Positions 60,241 through 64,000 of a DNA stretch of 64,000 bases are shown here, in pieces. Numbering within the stretch: the first letter of the stretch is position 1; each line of letters begins with the position of its first letter. The translations under genes and the position numbers were made by a program. The notes below the pieces were generated by a model that saw nothing but the letters and a program-made list of their open reading frames with translations, did no database searches and was not told where the DNA came from. This DNA comes from Neisseriaceae bacterium (GTDB taxonomy: Bacteria; Pseudomonadota; Gammaproteobacteria; Burkholderiales; Chromobacteriaceae): assembly GCA_027489245.1 (NCBI GenBank), contig JAIYAC010000002.1:1-64000 (forward strand). The letters run 5' to 3'.

Positions 60241-60408
60241 TTTTTTGCAAAAACGGTCGGGCCCGGCAGCATGTCGATCACGGCCGGCAACGGCAACGCC
60301 TCGCGCCAGGGCGACAAAAGCGGCAGTGCGTGGGCGGGAAGGAATCATGGTGCGGCTCGCGAACAAAACTGCGGGATTATACGAAATCCGGCGCGGCGTG
60401 GGTAGGGG

Positions 60409-60606
60409 CTAGCCTGCTATCAGGCGCCACGCCAGCAAGACGAAACCCGATGCCAGCCATGGGCGCCAGCGTGGACCCATTAGCTGGGCGGGGGCGCCGA
60501 GCAGTAATAGCAGTAGCCCTTGGCCGTGGGCTGCTACGGTGGCGGGTACCGCTTGCCATTGCGGCCAACCATAGCGGGTAATGAGCTGTCGTTTTGAAAA
60601 ACACAT
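60409..60606 (-). CDS. short hydrophobic ORF, possible membrane-protein fragment
   Basis: ITRYGWPQWQAVPATVAAHGQGLLLLLLGAPAQLM; 65 aa. Confidence 0.3.
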   Translation of the reverse strand: MCFSKRQLITRYGWPQWQAVPATVAAHGQGLLLLLLGAPAQLMGPRWRPWLASGFVLLAWRLIAG

Positions 60607-60770
60607 TCATCTACCGAATCCGCTACGCGGATGATGTTTGAAGATGCCGGTTCCGCCCGGCAAACGGGAAAGGGGGCGGATTGCCGCCCCCTTTTCTATC
60701 GCTGAGCGAATCAAAGATTCGCACGCAGACCCCACAACCTGGGGCTGCTTGAAACCCCGGACAAAACGGG
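60607..60770. repeat. structured dispersed non-coding repeat, copy B (inverse of copy A)
   Basis: Shares GTTTTGnCCGGGGTTTCnAGCAGCCCC, GC hairpin, and GCCGGGCGGAACCGGCAT...CAAACATC.TCCGCG.AGCGGA. Confidence 0.7.
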
Positions 60771-60859
60771 ACCGGGTGATCGACTGGCCTTTCAGCGGCT
60801 GACCAGGTTGTCTGCGCCGATTCAGTGCTGTCCCGTGGCTTTCGATCCCGGGTCTGCCC

Positions 60860-62938
60860 TTACAGCCGGAAATTGCTCACCAGCCGCTCCAGGTTGCCAG
60901 ACAGCTCGCGCAGCTGCTCTACCTCGCTGCGTACCTCGCGCGCGATGTCGCTGTTGGTGTGCGCCATATTGCTGATGCGCTCCACGTTCTGCGCGATCTC
61001 GGTGGTGGCGCTGGATTGCTCGCGGGTGGACGACGCAATGTCGCCAATCGATAGCACCAGGGTATGGCTCTTTTCCTGCACGGTTTGCATGGCCTGGTTG
61101 GCCGCATGGGCGATGTCCACGCTCACCGCTACCAGGTCGCGGCTGTGTTTCACGTCTGCCACCGCATCGCTGGTTTCGCTGCCGATGGCGTTGACGATGC
61201 GGCTGATCTGCACCGTGGCTTCGGCGGTGCGCCCGGCCAGGTTACGCACCTCGTCGGCCACCACGGCAAAGCCCCTGCCCTGCTCGCCGGCCCGTGCTGC
61301 CTCGATGGCGGCGTTCAGCGCCAGCAGATTGGTCTGGTCGGCAATGTCCTTGATCACGTTGACGATGGTGTTCACCTCTTGCGAGCGCTCGCCCAGCGCC
61401 CCCATGCGGTCGGCCAGCGCCTGCATGCTGCTGGTCATGCGCTGGATTTCGTCCGTGACCTGGCCTACGGTGGCCACGCTTTTCTCGGTAAGCTGGCCGG
61501 TTTCGCGCACGATGCTTTCGGCGTCGCTGGCCGAGTTGGCAATGTGCTGCACGCTGACGGTGACCTCTTCTACCCCGGCCGCGGTGGCGCTGGCCGCGTC
61601 GGACTGCTGCGCCGAGGCCTGTTCTACCTTGATGGCGCTGTCGGCCAGCTGCCCGGCGCTGCGGCTTACCGCCAGGCTTTGCTCGCGTACGTCGATGAAC
61701 ATCTCGCGCAGGCTGTCGATGAAGCGGTTGAAGGCATCGGCGGTATGGCCGATTTCGTCACGGTTGCTGACATGGATGCGTACAGTCAGGTCGCCTTTGC
61801 CGCTGGCCAGCTGCTCCATGGTGTTCGCCAGGGTGTTCAGCGGGCGGGTGAGTGCACGCACGACGATAGCCAGTACCAGCAGTATGATGACCAGTGCCAC
61901 CACGCCTATGAGGATGGCCATATTGCGCTGGCTCACGGCCGACTCGGTAATGGCTGCGGTAGGAATGGCGACCCCGGCCGCCCAGAACTGGCCGGTGTTG
62001 CCGACTTTGATCGGGTAGAAGAAGTGGGTGAAGCCGCCGTCTTCAAACACGAAGTCCTCGCCTTTGCGGATTTTGTCCTGATAGCCGGCCAGCGCATCTT
62101 CTTTGGCTAGCGGCTTGCCTACCAGTGCCGGGTCGGGGTTCACCACGTACAGGCCGCCTTCCGACACCATACGAACAAAGCCGGTTTCGTACAGTTTCAC
62201 GCTGCCGTACTTTTTCTGCAGGGTATCCAGTGCCAGGTCGGCTGCGGCGATGCCCAGAAATTTGCCGCTGGGGTCCTTGATGGCCACGGCCAGTGAGCTT
62301 TCCAGTACCTGTTTGCCCTGTACTTCGTAGAAAAACGGCTCGGTAATGGTGTCACGGCCACGGGTTTTCGGTACGTAGTAGAAGTCACCCCAGCCGGGCT
62401 TGTCGTAGTCGGGTACGTATTCGGTCAGTTTGTCCTTCCACTCGGGAAACTTCTCTACCCTGTCCTTGGACATCATCACGTCTTGCGCCGCTTTGCCGTC
62501 ACCGCCGCGGGTCATGTAGGGGCTATAACGGCCTGTCGGGTCGTGTCGTGGCCAGTCCAGCCGGAACTGGTCATCCTTGCCATCCAGCGCATTGGGTTCG
62601 TACAGCATCCACATGCCGATGATCTGGGGGTCGGCATCCAGTATGTTGAGGATGGTGTTGTCGATGACTTTACGGTCTACCGCGCCAGCGCGTTGCATGC
62701 CACCCACGGCATCGGCCAGGTGTTTGGGTACGCTGAAACCATGTGCCAGGTCGGCAGTCACGGCGTCGGCAAAGCGGCCGGCTTGTTCCGAGGCCAGCTG
62801 ATAGCCCTGCGCTTCTGCCGACTGGTAACTCTGGCGGGCAATCAGCGCGATCATGCTGCTAAAACCTACCGCGATAGCCACCCCGGCTACCAGGATAATG
62901 CGGTTGCCCAGGTGTCCCCATTTGGCTGTTTTTCCCAT
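60860..62938 (-). CDS. methyl-accepting chemotaxis protein with Cache-type sensor
   Basis: [38 protein letters not shown]; large periplasmic domain. Confidence 0.93.
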   Translation of the reverse strand: MGKTAKWGHLGNRIILVAGVAIAVGFSSMIALIARQSYQSAEAQGYQLASEQAGRFADAVTADLAHGFSVPKHLADAVGGMQRAGAVDRKVIDNTILNILDADPQIIGMWMLYEPNALDGKDDQFRLDWPRHDPTGRYSPYMTRGGDGKAAQDVMMSKDRVEKFPEWKDKLTEYVPDYDKPGWGDFYYVPKTRGRDTITEPFFYEVQGKQVLESSLAVAIKDPSGKFLGIAAADLALDTLQKKYGSVKLYETGFVRMVSEGGLYVVNPDPALVGKPLAKEDALAGYQDKIRKGEDFVFEDGGFTHFFYPIKVGNTGQFWAAGVAIPTAAITESAVSQRNMAILIGVVALVIILLVLAIVVRALTRPLNTLANTMEQLASGKGDLTVRIHVSNRDEIGHTADAFNRFIDSLREMFIDVREQSLAVSRSAGQLADSAIKVEQASAQQSDAASATAAGVEEVTVSVQHIANSASDAESIVRETGQLTEKSVATVGQVTDEIQRMTSSMQALADRMGALGERSQEVNTIVNVIKDIADQTNLLALNAAIEAARAGEQGRGFAVVADEVRNLAGRTAEATVQISRIVNAIGSETSDAVADVKHSRDLVAVSVDIAHAANQAMQTVQEKSHTLVLSIGDIASSTREQSSATTEIAQNVERISNMAHTNSDIAREVRSEVEQLRELSGNLERLVSNFRL

Positions 62939-63290
62939 ATTGCATTCCTTGTGCTGAGTCAGGGCGGTGCTTGGCTTGAAGAATAGAAGCCCACCGTAGG
63001 TATTTCTACGTATTCTTTTAGAAAGACATTACGCTCGACTGCTACGATTAGATAGAAAATAATCAACACTGCGCGGGGCTGGCTGGGGCATGCACAGGAA
63101 ATACAACAGGCTTTGTCAGGTGTACGTGTGCACTGGTCTGCGCTGGGGCATAAATGGGGCTTGGCATTGAGTACGGATGGCTTCGATAATGAACTACTGC
63201 AATACGGGTATCCATTTCGGTTTAATGCCTGTAGCCTTGGCGGTCCGTTTGGTGCGCCGCCTCACTCTTTATATAGCTGCCAGTAATTAA

Positions 63291-64000
63291 ATGATTAAGT
63301 GTATAGACGTCTCAGATCTGAAAGTCGGCATGTTCGTGCATGACCTGAACTGCGACTGGGCTTCTCACCCGTTTTTTCGCAAAAGTTTTTTGCTGAAGCA
63401 AGACAGTGAGATAGCCAAGATTATCGAAGCCGGTATTCATGAGGTGTATATCGACACACTGAAGGGGCTGGACGTTCGGCACGCCCGTACCGAACAGGAA
63501 GTCAAAGAGACACTGCAGCAAGAGATGCTGGAAATCGCCAGCAAAGAGCCCTCCCCTATCATCCAGGTATCCTTTGCCGACGAAATGGGCCGAGCCGCCC
63601 GCATCAAGACACAGGCGCAGACCCTGGTGAAAACGGTGATGCAGGATGTGCGCCTGGGCAAAGCGGTGGAGCTGGAGCAAGTGGACCCGATGATCGAGTC
63701 CATTACCGAGTCGGTACTGCGTAACGGCGGTGCGCTCACCACCCTGCTGCGCATCAAGAACAAGGACGACTACACCTTTTTGCATTCGGTCAGTGTGGGT
63801 ACGCTGATGATTGCCTTTTGCCGCTCGGTAGGCATGGACCGCGAGGCCATTCGCCAGGCGGGCCTGGGCGGCCTGCTGCACGATACCGGCAAGGCGCTGG
63901 TGCCGGACGAGGTGCTGAACAAGCCTGGCCGGCTAACCGACGAAGAATTCGATATCATCCGCCGCCACCCCGGCGACGGCCATGCCATTTTGCTGAAGAC
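63291..64000 (+). CDS. HD-GYP (DUF3391-like N-terminus) phosphodiesterase, truncated at window edge
   Basis: Own translation: MIKCIDVSDLKVGMFVHDLNCDW...GLGGLLHDTGKALVPDEVLNKPGRLTDEEFDIIRRHPGDGHAILLK; not in ORF track. Confidence 0.88.
   Translation, partial: MIKCIDVSDLKVGMFVHDLNCDWASHPFFRKSFLLKQDSEIAKIIEAGIHEVYIDTLKGLDVRHARTEQEVKETLQQEMLEIASKEPSPIIQVSFADEMGRAARIKTQAQTLVKTVMQDVRLGKAVELEQVDPMIESITESVLRNGGALTTLLRIKNKDDYTFLHSVSVGTLMIAFCRSVGMDREAIRQAGLGGLLHDTGKALVPDEVLNKPGRLTDEEFDIIRRHPGDGHAILLK

Noticed and set aside
1714-61106. TGCGGCCAAC as a protein-family motif, Chi-like codon artefact, or CRISPR-type repeat
   Set aside because: Used in several frames, both strands and intergenic hairpins; spacing irregular, so not a CRISPR array
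1-64000. CRISPR array, prophage, transposase or integrase, secondary-metabolite cluster, tRNA genes
   Set aside because: None recognisable on either strand by reading; tRNAs cannot be fully excluded without a structure search

Overview
GC-rich proteobacterial chromosome segment. Gene content and the rRNA leader fit a betaproteobacterium of the Neisseriales/Chromobacteriaceae type; this taxonomic placement is inference. There are about 50 protein genes on both strands, no CRISPR array, and no transposase or prophage that I can recognise. The left edge holds the promoter and leader (boxA) of an rRNA operon that runs leftward out of the window. Main gene blocks: hut operon (hutI-hutG-hutU-hutH, with hutC nearby), LPS genes (waaC-waaA and a family 2 glycosyltransferase), a GNAT-GNAT-AlaX-GFA operon, indolepyruvate ferredoxin oxidoreductase, tctABC/tctDE, pyrBI with an attenuator, several chemotaxis and c-di-GMP proteins, and a truncated HD-GYP gene at the right edge that is missing from the ORF track. 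The most interesting signal is a non-coding one. The 10-mer TGCGGCCAAC (reverse complement GTTGGCCGCA) occurs about 46 times by hand count. It occurs on both strands, inside genes in different reading frames, and as inverted pairs in intergenic hairpins. This resembles the DNA uptake sequences of Neisseriaceae but uses a different word. Other findings are a cluster of DnaA boxes between waaC and the glycosyltransferase, two 113-bp REP-like direct repeats flanking one gene, a structured dispersed repeat present in two inverted copies, and a nested inverted repeat between hutU and hutH.
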